A DNA stretch of 64,000 nt from positions 1 to 64,000 of the forward strand of contig JBLWGC010000204.1 of the NCBI GenBank assembly GCA_048772705.1, given 5' to 3'. The stretch comes from Leidyana gryllorum EB-2025a (taxonomy: Eukaryota > Apicomplexa). Below the pieces are notes generated by a model that ran no database searches, had not been told where the DNA came from, and was given only the letters and a program-made list of their open reading frames with translations. The position numbers and the translations under genes are program-made. Positions 43,126 through 54,742 of the stretch are shown here, one piece after another. Each line of letters starts with the position of its first letter. Position 1 is the stretch's first letter.

Positions 43126-45544
43126 TTAGATCTGAGGCGGATGACTCGCCCAAAGCGTATCGTCCGCGTTGTCTAATTCCCAGAAGTCTCCTTTATCCCT
43201 TGTCCACGCCTCATCCCATGGATCGGCCAGTGTGTCTTTCATGACCACACCTGATCCTTCCTCTTCTTTGATAAAAGGCATGTCGGATGGGAAGGGTAAA
43301 TCCTTCTCATCATCGGTTGGGCTTCGCAACAGATCAGAAATGGGTCCCTCTGCCGGATTAGGCGGAGGAGGAGCCTCCTTCTCAACGCTTCCAGACTCGC
43401 TCAATGATTGTCGTCTCATAGTGCCTTCATTCGGAAGGGGTGCCTTGTCTGCGACCAAAGTCGTAACAGCTTCGTCAGGCCAAGGCATTCCGCCGTCGCC
43501 CTCTGTAGCCGACCAGCCTCCCCACTCAGTGTCGGGCTGACCAGAATCGCTCGGCTTTTGAGCCTCCTCCTGGTCGAAACCCATGAAAAAAGATGTACTC
43601 GGATCCACATCTGTGTGAAACCAATCTGCGGCAACGACACCCTCCTCCTTCTTAACTGCAGCTTTCTCCTTCTCGACCACAACGACACTGCCCCTCGGCG
43701 GTACGGGACTCGAGGTTCCGTCGCCTCCCGGGAACGGAATCTGTTCATCGCTCTTTCGTTTTGCCGTCACACTCACTGCCGCCGCCGCCGAAGAAGAAGA
43801 AGAAGGCTCATCCGCAAATATGTCGTTAGACTGCCAGGGATCTTCAAACACAGACCGTTGGGCCGAAGCGGTCGCCGTAGTGACATGAGACGGCAAATGT
43901 TGACCCGTGAGGCTGTCGCTGGTCTTGGGCCGACTCCTCGTTTTGGTCCCAGACCGATGTGGCAGACGCATGCTCCCACCACCATCCGGTGACGTTGCCT
44001 GATTATTGGATGCCCCGGGAAGTGGTCGAGGGTGCACACTTTTGCTGCCTTTGGATGAGACAGCACAGCTGCCGCCGAATGGATCTGTGGACGCGATTCC
44101 AAACGCATCCTTGGGACTCAATGTTGCTGGCGGCGGACTCGCCGGCGACAAATTCACTTCATCATCCTCCCCCCAGAAAGCGGCAGCGCCCACTGACGCT
44201 GTCATTTTCTTGGGTACCGGGATCACTGTGTCAGGATGTGGGTGGACCACCTTCTCCACCTCAAATGCGTCTCCAGCAGTCAACGATCTCCCGCCTTTCT
44301 CCTGACTCGTTCTCGTCGTAGACTCACTGCTCACGCTGGACATCACTTCGAAGTGTTTCCGCAGCTTCGACTTCTTCTTCGAGTGCTTTCTGCGAGGGAG
44401 TATCTCTTCACTGGTGTCGTCAGAAGTAGATGAGGTGGAGATTAGCGAGGACCGTCCTCGAGTTGAGGAGGTGGTCTGCGTCCCGCACTCCTTCATCACA
44501 GACGCCGTCGTCGAGCCACCAGCTGGATTCACATTCTCCTTTGGAAGCGTCATCAAGATCTCCACCTGGTAAACCCCAACAACACAAGTGACCGAACAGT
44601 GTGTAGCAACAGCAACGGACCTTTATCTGTGGTCCCTGAGAGTCTTTGTGGTCCATCTGCCGCCACCCTTTGTGGAAGAAAATGGAACACGGGAAGTCCC
44701 CAGGGATCCCCTCTTGGATTTCGACAAGCTCGTTCATCCCGATCATGCTGTCTCCCACACGCTTGTCATCACGCTGTCGGACGTCAAAACGGGGTACAGT
44801 GGGCGGAAATGACTTTGTCTTACGATAGTATGTCGTTCCCAGAGGTGTATTCTGATCCAACTCCTGCTTGGATGGAAATTGTCGAATTCGAAGGTCGTTC
44901 GGAACGCCGGGTCAGAGCCCCCTAAATGCCATGACAACAACTGTACCGCTACCATAGTTACATCCGACACTAACCATCATACCACCCGCTCCTCTGACCC
45001 GCACGTCCATCGACCCGCACTTCAACCGCGTGTAGAGATGTCGACGATCGGGTGTATCTTGCCCCCTGTTCAAGAATAGCGTGTGTGCTCCATCGCACAC
45101 GAATGACAGCCTCCGGTTATTACCTCAATATAAACGCTCAGCGAAGGCTGTAGATAGAAGCGAAAGGGTCGCGTGCCAATGTTGGTGATGTTACGGTATT
45201 TGCTGAGCTCCATGAAATGATCGCGTCGTGTGGACCGTCTGGGTGTCATGGAAGCCGTAGCTATCACTTGAGATGCCACTATAGCTCCTCCTCCTCGTTG
45301 AACAAGAGACTGTGTAAAGCTCCGTAGCGCGGCCTTATAAGCGACAAGTTCAATAGTGGGTCACGGGCCTTACATCACGGTCCCAGTCATTGGCGACGAG
45401 CAGACTGTGTGCCCGCGCAGGGCTCAATTTAGTGCTTCTAGCAACATGATGGAGGTCGGCACTCTCTTGGGAAGTCAAATGTTGATCTCGGACATATCTG
45501 GCGATGATCGCTGAGTCCATGGCCTGAAATTTCGAGGGCATCAT
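43126..45544 (-). CDS. C2-domain protein with endocytic DPF/DPW tail
   Basis: Six exons (45374-45544, 45124-45309, 44975-45065, 44824-44921, 44621-44773, 43126-44565) join in phase to 712 residues. Residues 1-57 form a small helical region (SAIIARYVRDQHLTSQESAD) that could be a UBA-like fold. Residues about 80-240, spread over exons 2-6, read as a C2 beta sandwich: FRFYLQPSLSVYIE, SLHAVEVRVDGRAG, SWIRIHLWERHTIRDDKRVG then DSMIGMNELVEI. The remaining ~470 residues are disordered and contain DPFGG, DPWQSNDIF, DPWDEAW and other acidic-aromatic motifs that in animals and yeast bind AP-2 or GGA ear domains. A role in clathrin-mediated trafficking is inferred. Its ATG overlaps the PIG-U start codon. 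Confidence 0.72.
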
Positions 45545-47673
45545 GCGGCTGTTGCCAGGTGTATTCATCCTGGCATTTGTTGTTCGGCTCCTCGTAGCAC
45601 TATGCCTAGGTGCCCCAAGGTCCTCATTCTCTCTACACAGCCCAAATGGAAGGATTAACAAATTGACCTATCCTCTCTTTACAGAGTTCTCGATGCAGAC
45701 CAGACAATCCTCGCCTGACGTCGCCGAAATTGTGCTTGACTATCTATCTCCCATATCGGGTACTGATAAGCCCCCACTACCTATGACCCTCGAGGCCGCC
45801 AGAATAGCCGCCCATGATGCACGAGAGACTCCTGCCCTGACCCTACTCCTACACAAGCTTTTTCGTCGTCTCGCTCCCCACCGGGGTTGGTGGATATGGT
45901 TCTTTGTCAGCACTATTGCTGACATGTTTGTCGGTCTGCTGATGGGACGTCTCACTGTTCGCGCGCGCAGCATTGAAAGATCGCCCTTCAGTGTTTGGGA
46001 GAATCAGAAAAGGCGATTGGAAGAAGTCAAAACTGACGGCGAATGGCATCTGCCGCGGCAAGAAAAGCTGCTCGAGCTCTCAACTCCATCGCCTCTCGCT
46101 GTCACTGCCATCTACGTCCTCAATCCACTATCAGTAAGTGACCTCAATCCTCTCTGTGTCGCAGTTCGACCACCTTTCCTCTCCCCGTCACTGCTTCTCC
46201 GTCTCTCAGATTATCAGTACCGGGATGGCCCCAAGTGCCATCCCATTGGCCCTCGCAGCGCTGATGGTGGCGGTGGTGGCCCACCTCGAGCACGTTAGAA
46301 GACTTCACGAACCAATGACAGCCCACAAACATCTCGTTATCGGAGCTATCGGGCTCGGGACCTATCTGGCCCTCACTAACAGTATTGTGGCTCTGGCGCT
46401 GCCCATAACTCTTGGAGCACTTTATACCTCTCGAAATCCATTCCAAGAAGTGAAGCGAGGCAAAGTCATGCGCTTCCTGAGTTGGTTCGGAGACGGGCTG
46501 GGTATCTGCGCTGCCTCAATTGCAATCGCAACCATCCTGACCTTCCTGAGCTATGCCGCTTGTCAACTCGGTCTGTCTTCATTCCTGGTGAGAGGCTCTG
46601 AAGTCCCAGCGTAAAAATCAAAGCTACACAGACAGAGGAATTCCGATTTGTCAAGCGCGAGTGGTCATACAATGCGGACACACCAGACGCTGGAACGACT
46701 TGGCTGATGATGATAGCAATGTTCCCTCACGCCCGGTTGGCCTTCATTATCTTCTTAAATGTAAGCATTGGCCGGGAGGGGTCAGCGGATGGGAGTGACA
46801 CCGTCAATTCGTCTCAGACCCATCTGATTATCCACGCGTTGCCGCTCACAATGAGGTGTCATGACTATATCCGCCACATGCTGCCGTTTCTGGTCATTGT
46901 AAGTGGATGTCTGTGAGGCAACTGATCACCATCACTTGCGCAGTTGGTCCCTATGTTTGAACGCCAAGTCGGACTGCCGCATTGGGCCGCCGTGATCGCC
47001 GGACTTATGATATATCAGGATGTCCTACTGCAATACCGCCCCACTCTCGTGATGGTGAGCCGGATGGGAGTCACGACTATGAGAGTGATTCTGTTGTTTG
47101 ATCAGTTGATAGTGGCCGCCGCTGGATGGGCCCTCCAATCTGGGATTTTCGAAGTTTGGCTGGAGTATGACATATGTAGGTCGCCACTGATTCAGAAAGT
47201 CTCTGCTAATGATCTCTCCTCCTTGAAACACAGCCAACTCGACCATTGCGTTCAATACCACAGCCATCCCCGCGATATTGTGCGCCCTGATCACGGTGCA
47301 AGCGATCAGCTCCATGCAGAAAGCCAATGAGACGTTGGTGATGCCAACTGAGGAGCCCATTCGACCCTTCTCGAGCAAGACAGCTCCCTCGAGCCGTGAA
47401 TGGCATACGCCCAAACTCAGGTCGCCTCGGGGCGGCAAAAGCCCATATGAACGCTCGTCCGGAGATCGAAGTCGTCGAAGCCGACATGGATCAACTAGCC
47501 ATGGCACCCCATCGGATTTGGGGTCTTGTAGTGGCGACAGAGAAAGGAAGAAGAAGTCTCGATCTACGTTCACATTTGATACCCCGTGTGCTTCAGAAAC
47601 GGGAGGCAGTGATAGTAGAAGAAGGCACAAGACCCGTCCACCTTCTAGACACGGCAATTTGTTGGTGCAGTAG
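45543..47673 (+). CDS. PIGU: GPI transamidase subunit PIG-U/Cdc91-like
   Basis: About eight exons from MRLLPGVFILAFVVRLLVAL; mapped introns include 45610-45684, 46134-46209, one starting near 46599 and one at 46761, with others near 46,910 and 47,055. The alignment to PIG-U runs throughout: ETPALTLLLHKLF (H/RETPL motif), SPLAVTAIYVLNPLS joined to IISTGMAPSA, DTPDAGTTWLMMIAMF, and C-terminal polytopic helices. It is ER membrane, part of the complex that cleaves the C-terminal signal and attaches GPI. The protein ends with ~100 extra residues of Ser/Arg-rich, cytosolic-looking sequence (SSGDRSRRSRHGSTSHG) absent from usual PIG-U. The 3' end overlaps TDP2 by 29 bp. Confidence 0.87.
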
Positions 47674-49434
47674 AGGTGGGGACGAATTCCATCATAACAC
47701 CGAAATGATCCGAGGGATGCAATGGCAATGAATTCTCGTCCACCACCTTAGTGCCCGTAAGTCGCATCCAAGACGGCTTCCATCCGGCTGACTTGAGATA
47801 GAAACGATCGAATCGCAATCTGGGTCGCTGTTTTCGTTTCCCATAATTGTGGTTGATGAGCATATCCCAGGTATATCTAGCGTTGGTGGGTTTGCCCAAC
47901 AGTTCCCATACGTCACTCCGTTTGAAGGAAGCTGCCAAGGTTAGCCAAAATGAGGCTGGAATCGCCACCTACCATTCATTTTCTCCACTTCAGAATCCCT
48001 TAAATTCAAATCGCCGCCAAACAGTACTATATAGTCCTTTCCGCTGCTGCATTGATCAAACGATGATTCAGACGTGTGTCTCGCGCGCATACACACTCAC
48101 GCTCGTGCTGCCAAGTCTATCCAATCATTCACCAATCGGAGCTGATTTTGCCGCTCCGCGGCACTAGATACACAGCTTTCGAGATGGCTGTTGGCGATCC
48201 AAACATTGGTCCCAGGACAATCCCTCATTGACAACTTGACCGCCAGCAGGTGTCTTCCCATGACGGATTTGGGGAAGTGGTAAGTCGCTCCAATTTGACA
48301 TTTCCCCTTGGACGTCACGCTGCTGATCCCAGGCGGATACTCCACATCAAAGTGAAATCTAGATACCAATGTTATATTCCAATAAGGCATTCGCGTCTTC
48401 TCGAGATCAATCTGGTGATTTCGAGAGGGTCGCCAGTTCGTCTTCTCCGCAGGTGTGAATATCCAGTAGCTGTTCCCCAAATACTTCTCATAAACCCCTT
48501 GAGTCGGCTGAATAACTTCCTGCAACATCACCACCAACGGCTTTGACTTTCGAATCTCATCGATTACTCCGAACGTTCTTCCCAATAGTTCCCGTTCATC
48601 CAAACCGTCCACATTCCAACTCAGCACAGTCAAAGGCGTCGGTCCATCCAGCGAGCTCTCAGAGTTAGACCGCTGTAAGGGCGGTCGGTGGGTGGCCGGG
48701 CGCTGGAAAGTCTCATTCGGAGTCTCATCATCATGTGCGGGGTCAAGTGCCGCCATCATCTCTCTCTGCAGCAAGTAGGGCTCCTGTGGCAACAGATTGG
48801 GCTCTTTCTGCTGAAGGGCTTCTTGCTGCAAAATTGAGGACAATTCCGAGGGCTGTGAGCGGCTGGCGCCTCGCAGCTGCGGCCGGCACACTGGATCGGG
48901 CGGCACCCTCGTCTGTGTTATGCTAACTGGGACGCGTTGGCCAGCGGCGTGCCCCGCTTCCACCATATATTGGAGCAGCTGGCAGGCGTCACTGACTCCG
49001 AGAGGCATTTCAGCATCACCTGGATACCGCTGTGCGGAGTCGGAGGGGGGTTGGGTGGTGGGGATGGGACGCATGTCAACGTCAGAGTCTTCAGAATCAG
49101 GAATGAGAATGGTGACGGCATCATTGGAAGGGGGCGAGTTCGGGCGCCCGGCTGCCATAAAGGTGGATTGCATTGGCACTTCGATGGCGGAGCGACTGGG
49201 GGATTGTTGAGTGGACGACATTGGGCCACTGTTCATCCCTTCGGATCGTCGTACCTTGAAAGCATCGGGTTGAGTGCTCGCAGCGGGGCTGACTAAAAGT
49301 GAAGGAAATACAATATCGTGACAATTCGCACCTCGTTTCCTCGGATTGCGCTGCTCTGGCTTGGAGCTGTTGGTGGCTTGTTCTTTTGCCCTCCTCCACC
49401 TGGCTGCCAGGAGAGCTTTCGTCTCGGGGTCCAT
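47645..49434 (-). CDS. TDP2: Tyrosyl-DNA phosphodiesterase 2-like (EEP nuclease)
   Basis: Three exons; exon 1 is 48101-49434, then introns of 53 and about 41 nt. The C-terminal half is an exonuclease-endonuclease-phosphatase fold with TDP2 signatures: TVLSWNVDGLDERELLGRTF, LVVMLQEVIQ (catalytic Glu), ANSHLESCVSSAAERQNQL, LFGGDLNLRD (catalytic Asp), WELLGKPTNARYTWDMLINH, LRFDRFYLKS, and SDHFGVMMEF (catalytic His). TDP2 releases topoisomerase II from 5'-phosphotyrosyl DNA ends. The ~270-residue N-terminus is disordered and Gln/Pro-rich. The ATG at 49434 is the first true start; the upstream GTG is ignored. Confidence 0.92.
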
Positions 49435-49447
49435 TTTTTTCACTTGA

Positions 49448-49818
49448 ATGGATGCTCGAAAGCGCCCTCACTCAATGATGGAGCGCGACGAAGATTCTCC
49501 CGTCGCGGTACAATGTGGCGAGGTGGTTACTTTGTGTGACTCGGAGCATTTGCAGCTCCCCCCGCCTTACCCAAACGGTGTTCGGGTCCCCGATGCTGAT
49601 GATATTAGAGTCAAACTGGCCGTGCTGTCAAGGAGTGAGTTGACGATATTCTTTCGAGAGACTACCTACACTCATCGTTTACAGGCGAACTATGCGACCT
49701 CGTTGTGGCAGCCGCTGTTGAGGACGAAAAGGTCCAAGAATTGATAGATAATTTGTATCTTCAGGCCATGATGAAGGGTGTGCGAGATGCTGCACCACCT
49801 GCAACCTCCCAAGACTGA
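49448..49818 (+). CDS. Small acidic protein of unknown function
   Basis: Two exons, 49448-49630 and about 49680-49818, with a ~49-nt intron; about 106 residues. It ends in an amphipathic helix region (VAAAVEDEKVQELIDNLYLQ). No family is recognised. Its ATG is 13 bp from the divergent TDP2 ATG, and its stop is 6 bp before the next start. The in-phase splice and tight packing support a gene. Confidence 0.5.
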
Positions 49819-49824
49819 GTTGTG

Positions 49825-50406
49825 ATGTTCAGAGTATTATATCCCGATGCAGTCTCGGGGCCGGCGCCTGTGATCGAATTTAAGGGCCGCAAACGATATG
49901 AGACCATTGGATGGATCAACATGGCATCATCTCTATTCGGTCAAGCTATCCTGTTTCTGGGTGTGAATCACAATGAAGCCACTGGCCAAGCGGCTCCCCG
50001 ATACATTTTATGTCTCTCGGTTCTCTGCTTTGTAGTGGGAGCTATGGCACTGTGCTGTTCCCGGAGATACAAAGGCGGGATTACGGACAGAGAGGCGCTA
50101 CGGACCCTTAGACAGTTCTGTTTACTCGCCGCAATTCAGTATAGTGCATTAATAGTAGGCGGAGTTTTGCTGCGCAGAATATGGCAGGCCAAACGAGACC
50201 CCAGCAAGGTGTACTACTACCTTATGATACACAATCCCTGGATAGCCCAAAGTGTGATTTTTATGACCACCCTCCACGCAGTCTGCGTATTCGCAACCAC
50301 CTATGCTGGCATCATTCTAATCACAGTCGACCTCATTGAACTCAGTCGCGATGCAAAAGGGCGCCAACGTCATCATCTCCACTCTCGCGCACTCAGTCAG
50401 TCCTGA
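49825..50406 (+). CDS. Four-helix membrane protein, unknown
   Basis: 193 residues from MFRVLYPDAV, single exon. Four hydrophobic helices: INMASSLFGQAILFLGV, YILCLSVLCFVVGAMALCC, FCLLAAIQYSALIVGGVLL and VIFMTTLHAVCVFATTYAGI running into IILITV. Loops are short and basic inside (RRYKGGITDREALR). No family is assigned. It begins 6 bp after the preceding stop and ends 20 bp from the convergent neighbour. Confidence 0.6.
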   Translation: MFRVLYPDAVSGPAPVIEFKGRKRYETIGWINMASSLFGQAILFLGVNHNEATGQAAPRYILCLSVLCFVVGAMALCCSRRYKGGITDREALRTLRQFCLLAAIQYSALIVGGVLLRRIWQAKRDPSKVYYYLMIHNPWIAQSVIFMTTLHAVCVFATTYAGIILITVDLIELSRDAKGRQRHHLHSRALSQS

Positions 50407-50426
50407 TCATCGTCGATCACCGATCA

Positions 50427-51637
50427 TCAATCATCGTCTCCCTCGTCATCGTCCCATGACGCTCCCGGTACCTCGCCCTTCTCGCTGGGCGGACGAGGGA
50501 ACGGAGCTTCGGTCAAATTCTCCGTATCCCGCTCATCGCTGACCCCACCACATCCTCCTCCTCCTCCACCACCACTACCACCAGGGGCGACTGTTACGAG
50601 ACCGGGACCACTGTCGTCTAATTCAGCGTCCAATATTCGAGCGTGCTCGGCGAACAAGGCTCTCAATACGTCACCCGTTACCACCGGCACCTTTCTCTGC
50701 GTCAGCTCAGCCATCACCCTCTGTTGGTGGGTCGTCGGAAGAAACTCCACGGGTTCCACACTTACCCGCAGGATGGTTCGCAAGCGACCAGAGGCCTCAG
50801 CGGCACGCTGAACCAACTCAGCAGGCACTTTATCGGCGGCAGCAGCAGCCTCTTCTTCCACAGCAGCATCGAGTATAGTCCACATCTCCTTGAGATCCAC
50901 AGAATCCTCTCCTTCCTCATCACTCGACTGTCCGCTCTCGGGCTCCGTCCGGTACTTTCCAATATGCAATTGATCCAAAGTCACGTGGACGAGCCGAGAA
51001 CGAGATAAGAATACCACAGGTAACGTTTCAGCCTCGAATTGTTCATAAGCTTCATATTGCAGCTGCGTCATTAATATCTGATCACCATCAGATCGATCAA
51101 TGCCCACTCACCTCCCAAACCGGTACATCTGGACGCTCCGCGCTTAGGGCATCCAACTCTATAAGACATTCCTCGTCAATAGTCTCCTGCGGAACATTGC
51201 TTTTTACGTCCGCCCAGGCCTCCTTGAGGGTGCGACAACGTTCGCCGTAGCGCGCGATCACCGCAGGCCACCAAATGGCTGTCGAATTTACTATGTGAGC
51301 TGTGGGCCCTCCATTATCTGAAGATTCTCCTTCTGTATCGTCATCAATTTGTTCGATCCGCTGCACTTCGTACTGCAAACACGTCCGTCTTTCAATCCAT
51401 CTCTGTTGCAACACGTACCCGAACGAATATGCGCTGTCCGACCGTCAAGTCTGTCTCATTTTGTAAGACTGACTCTGCCCACTCCCAGCTCCGCGACTCT
51501 TTCTCCGCTTTCCGACGCTTGAAGGATTGAAGGTACTCAGCCACTGATTTTTTGCTCGGGGAGGCTGGCCGAGGCCGTTTTTTAGTATCGGGCGTAGCCA
51601 TGGGTACTATTTGTGGGTCCGCCCCATCTTGGGTCAT
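50427..51637 (-). CDS. Possible PWWP/Tudor-like nuclear protein
   Basis: Three exons read in phase with introns of about 45-55 nt. The first contains a basic, nuclear-localisation-like stretch (ATPDTKKRPRPASPSKKS). Spliced, VGQRIFVRYEVQRIEQID leads to NSTAIWWPAVIARYGER and, after the last splice, VVFLSRSRLVHVTLDQL; this resembles a PWWP or Tudor-type barrel (WWPA core), the histone-reading fold. The C-terminus has a poly-Gly run (GGSGGGGGGGCGG) and an acidic tail. The domain call is tentative. Start could be 51637 or the later ATG at 51601. Confidence 0.5.
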
Positions 51638-51660
51638 TGGAGATGACTCAAAAAAAAAAC

Positions 51661-53079
51661 TCAGTCCGACTTGAACCATGGATGACTCAAAGCATCATTC
51701 GCCGATATCCGCTCTGACGGTTCCCACCTCAAACACTTATCCACCAGATCCACCAAATCCATGTCTTGAGTCCCGAGAACAGCTGTCAGTGCAGCTTTCC
51801 GGTCTGGCACCACCCATTGAGGAAACGCCCCCTAATATCAGTACCATATAAATCCCACCACACATTCCTACCTGAAAGTGGGGTAATTGGATTCCTGAAC
51901 TCCACGTGGTCTGGGTCGGGGTTCCCAGCAGCTTAAAGATCTTGAACAGTGTCCCGACCTCGCAGTCACCGGGGAACAAAGCTCTGCCAGTTACCATCTC
52001 CGCCAGAATGCACCCCATCGACCAGATATCTACTCCTTGGCCATATGCGAGGGTACCCAAAAGCAATTCTGGAGGTCGATACCTAACAACGGGGCAGGAG
52101 ATCAACAACACTCTTCCCACCAACACACTCACCAAAGAGTAATCACCTCCGCAGTCAGCATTTGGGTTGAAAGCTTATTGCTCCGAGCCAAACCCAAATC
52201 AGCAATCTTCGCAGTTGCATCCTTCCAATTGTAGAAAATATTGAAAGCCATCGGATTAGCCTCAGCCAAAATCGGTGCAAAGTCGGCCTGCTCAGTGCCA
52301 CCACCACCCCCTCGAGTCATATCTGTGAAAGTCGGGCGCGCAACCTGAGTTAAAGCATCACTTGGAAGGGTCAGCAAAATGTTCTGTGGCTTCATATCCC
52401 GGTGCAACACATTCATTGCATGACAGAAATGCAGTCCACGCAATATTTGACGCATGAACTGCTTCGTCTGCCTCATTGGTAATCCGCGCTCCGCGGTGCA
52501 ACCACATCTTTTGTGGGCGTTCATTACAGTCTTCACATATTGGCGCAGATCCATCAAACAAAACTCAAAGATCAACCACAATTGAATCGTTGGGAACGTT
52601 GTAAAGTAGACATCCTCCAACTTTACAATATTAGTGTGGTGAAGTCCCCGTAATAACAGCATTTCTCGAACGGCTGTGGTAGATACACCTGTCGCTGCCA
52701 ATGTGTCGGAGCCCTCCGTTGTCAATCGAATCTTCTTCAGCGCCACCGGCATACCTGCAATCCATCCAGTCACCACATGTCGTGCAACACGCAAACCGAG
52801 GTCCCAGATCTATCTCTGTTGTACCGCCCCCCACTCACCATCCCCCGATCGGAAAGCTTTGAATACAACACCATAAGTACCCTCTCCGATCTGAGTGAAA
52901 TTTTCAAATCGCTCGAGAATCCATGCTGCTGTTGCTGCAGTATCGATTCCAACGCGTTTTGCGTCAATTCTCGGCGCCACACGACCAGCCGGTATGATGG
53001 GCGGGATTTTGCCAGGCGTTGGCTTCACCTGTCGTCGTGTTCGTCCGAAAATGTTGTATACAAATGAATCCTTAGCCAT
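51661..53079 (-). CDS. Cyclin-dependent kinase-like Ser/Thr kinase
   Basis: Four exons, about 420 residues; ATG at 53079 (the upstream TTG is not used). Kinase landmarks: IGEGTYGVV glycine loop, VALKK lysine, a PSTAIRE-like helix STTAVREMLLLRGLHH, HRDMKPQNIL catalytic loop, and LTAEVITLWYRPPELLLG with the T-loop threonine. The metal-binding motif is DLG, not DFG (KIADLGLARS), as in some plant CDKs. There is a ~60-residue basic N-terminal extension and a ~50-residue insert between the catalytic loop and DLG (residues with TRGGGGGTEQ). It ends LSHPWFKSD. Which cyclin it uses is unknown. 19 bp separate it from the upstream actin-related gene. Confidence 0.9.
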
Positions 53080-53098
53080 ACTGAGCGCCAAAAAATAA

Positions 53099-54634
53099 TC
53101 ACAAACCCTTGAAGCGCTGCACTACTCTTTCGCCCTCTTCTCTGTAGTCTTCAATTGTCACCCACGAATCCCTCTGACTCTCGCGCAGATCGGCAAAGAT
53201 CTTTCCCCCCAGCCAAGCGGCGTAAAGTCTCATTTCGTCAGCCACGACACTGCGCAAATGGCATTTAGATCGAGCAAGAGGATCTCAGATGTTACTCACT
53301 TGAGGATGTTCTGCTTCGCCGGAGGGATAACTTGCAACAGGTCTTCCCGTAACCGCTCACGAAGACCAGCAAAGACAGAGGTCCCGCCAGCGAGCACCAC
53401 GTTCTCCAACAACTTAGTCCTCAGATCAATAGGCGATTTCTGCTCAGTTAGTATCTCCACAGTACTTCGGCCACTGCATTACGCACCTGGAAGCTCTCCA
53501 TAATCAAGTCATAGAGGGGCGCATGATCTTTGTCAATGAGACTGGGGTTGAACAGAGGCTCTGGGCAGTAGAATCGTTCGTGGCCCAATGTCACCTCTCT
53601 GACCGGGAACCAGAATTGATAAGCGTGAGCTCCCCGACAACTTACTTTGATCCATCGCGTAACTGGAAGCCATCGGGGAAGACATATGTCATATCCAAAT
53701 CATTTCGAAGGTCCTCGGCTGCAATCAAACATCACCGGACTCTCGCGACGACTTACACGCGGGGTCCAATGCCACATAGCAATACTGCTCTTTGATCAAC
53801 CGACAATATTCCTGCCACAAACAGATGGATTGGCTGCAGACCGGTGGATACTTACAAAATCATCTCGGGTGGTCAGCGGATGACCATTGTTGCAGAGAAG
53901 CTTCTGGAGGTACATAGTCAATTCTTGGCCTCCGCAATCAACTCGTCGTACAGCTTCTCTGATTGCCTGCCCTGCCAGTCTTTCACCAATCACCAGGGCG
54001 CAAGTACTCACCCTCCACAGCTGGAATGACTTGAGTAACTCCTTCGCCAATCTCGACAGCCACCCCAGTTGTGCGTCCAACTCTGTAGAACACCGATTGT
54101 GCACTCCTCATGCCAAACCCAGCCTGCTTACGCATAGAGTGACAAGACGCCCTGCACAGCCAAGCAGACCTCCGATGCGCTGTAGATTTCGAACATTGTC
54201 TCTATCATGCGCTGTTGGTGCAGTTCCGATGCCAAAGGCGGCTGGGTGATCAACACAGGCCGCATTTCCGGGTTCATGCCATGATTCTCTTGAAATGCGT
54301 GATTCCACACCTCATCCATCTGCAGAACGACACGTAAGCCGCACACGCATTGAGAGGCATACCATGGCCCAGTCTTCAATGTGTCCGTGGTCAATGGGGT
54401 AGAAGAAACTCAGGTGCTTCCGAGCTTGAACGGCTTCCATACCCGTGAAGCACGGCGAGCCGGGGTACTTATCCTCATATCTGCGTCTAGGTTTGCCAAC
54501 CAGCGACGGAAAAATCAGAGTAGGCTCCGGCTGGTCCGTCAAACCTGGTGACCGTCAAAGATAAGAAGTGATCTCCTACCAGCTTTGATAAATCCGGATC
54601 CGACGTCAACCACTATCGCGTCATTCATGGACAT
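53099..54634 (-). CDS. Actin-related protein with modified phosphate loop
   Basis: About ten exons in phase, first 54580-54634, then 54363-54544 and 54132-54319. Actin-fold landmarks: VVDVGSGFIKAG (phosphate 1), MEAVQARKHLSFFYPIDHGH, RPVLITQPPL, LAVQGVLSLYAVGRTTG, VEIGEGVTQVIPAVEG (phosphate 2), GQELTMYLQKLL, KEQYCYVALDP, ERFYCPEPLFNPSLI, VVLAGGTSVFAGLRERL and YAAWLGGKIFA. In actin the second loop is DSGDG; here both Asp are Glu, so ATP hydrolysis may be changed. It is closest to conventional actin/Arp1/Arp2 types by overall order but too divergent to place. ATG at 54634, alternative at 54628. Confidence 0.87.
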
Positions 54635-54742
54635 CAGAACGAAAATTATACAAAAGTAACCTATCTCACAGCGCTGGCCCCCTCGCTCGGCCTTCGTTCG
54701 CTACCTTCGCTTTCGATCGGACAAACAGCACACACCCTGCAC

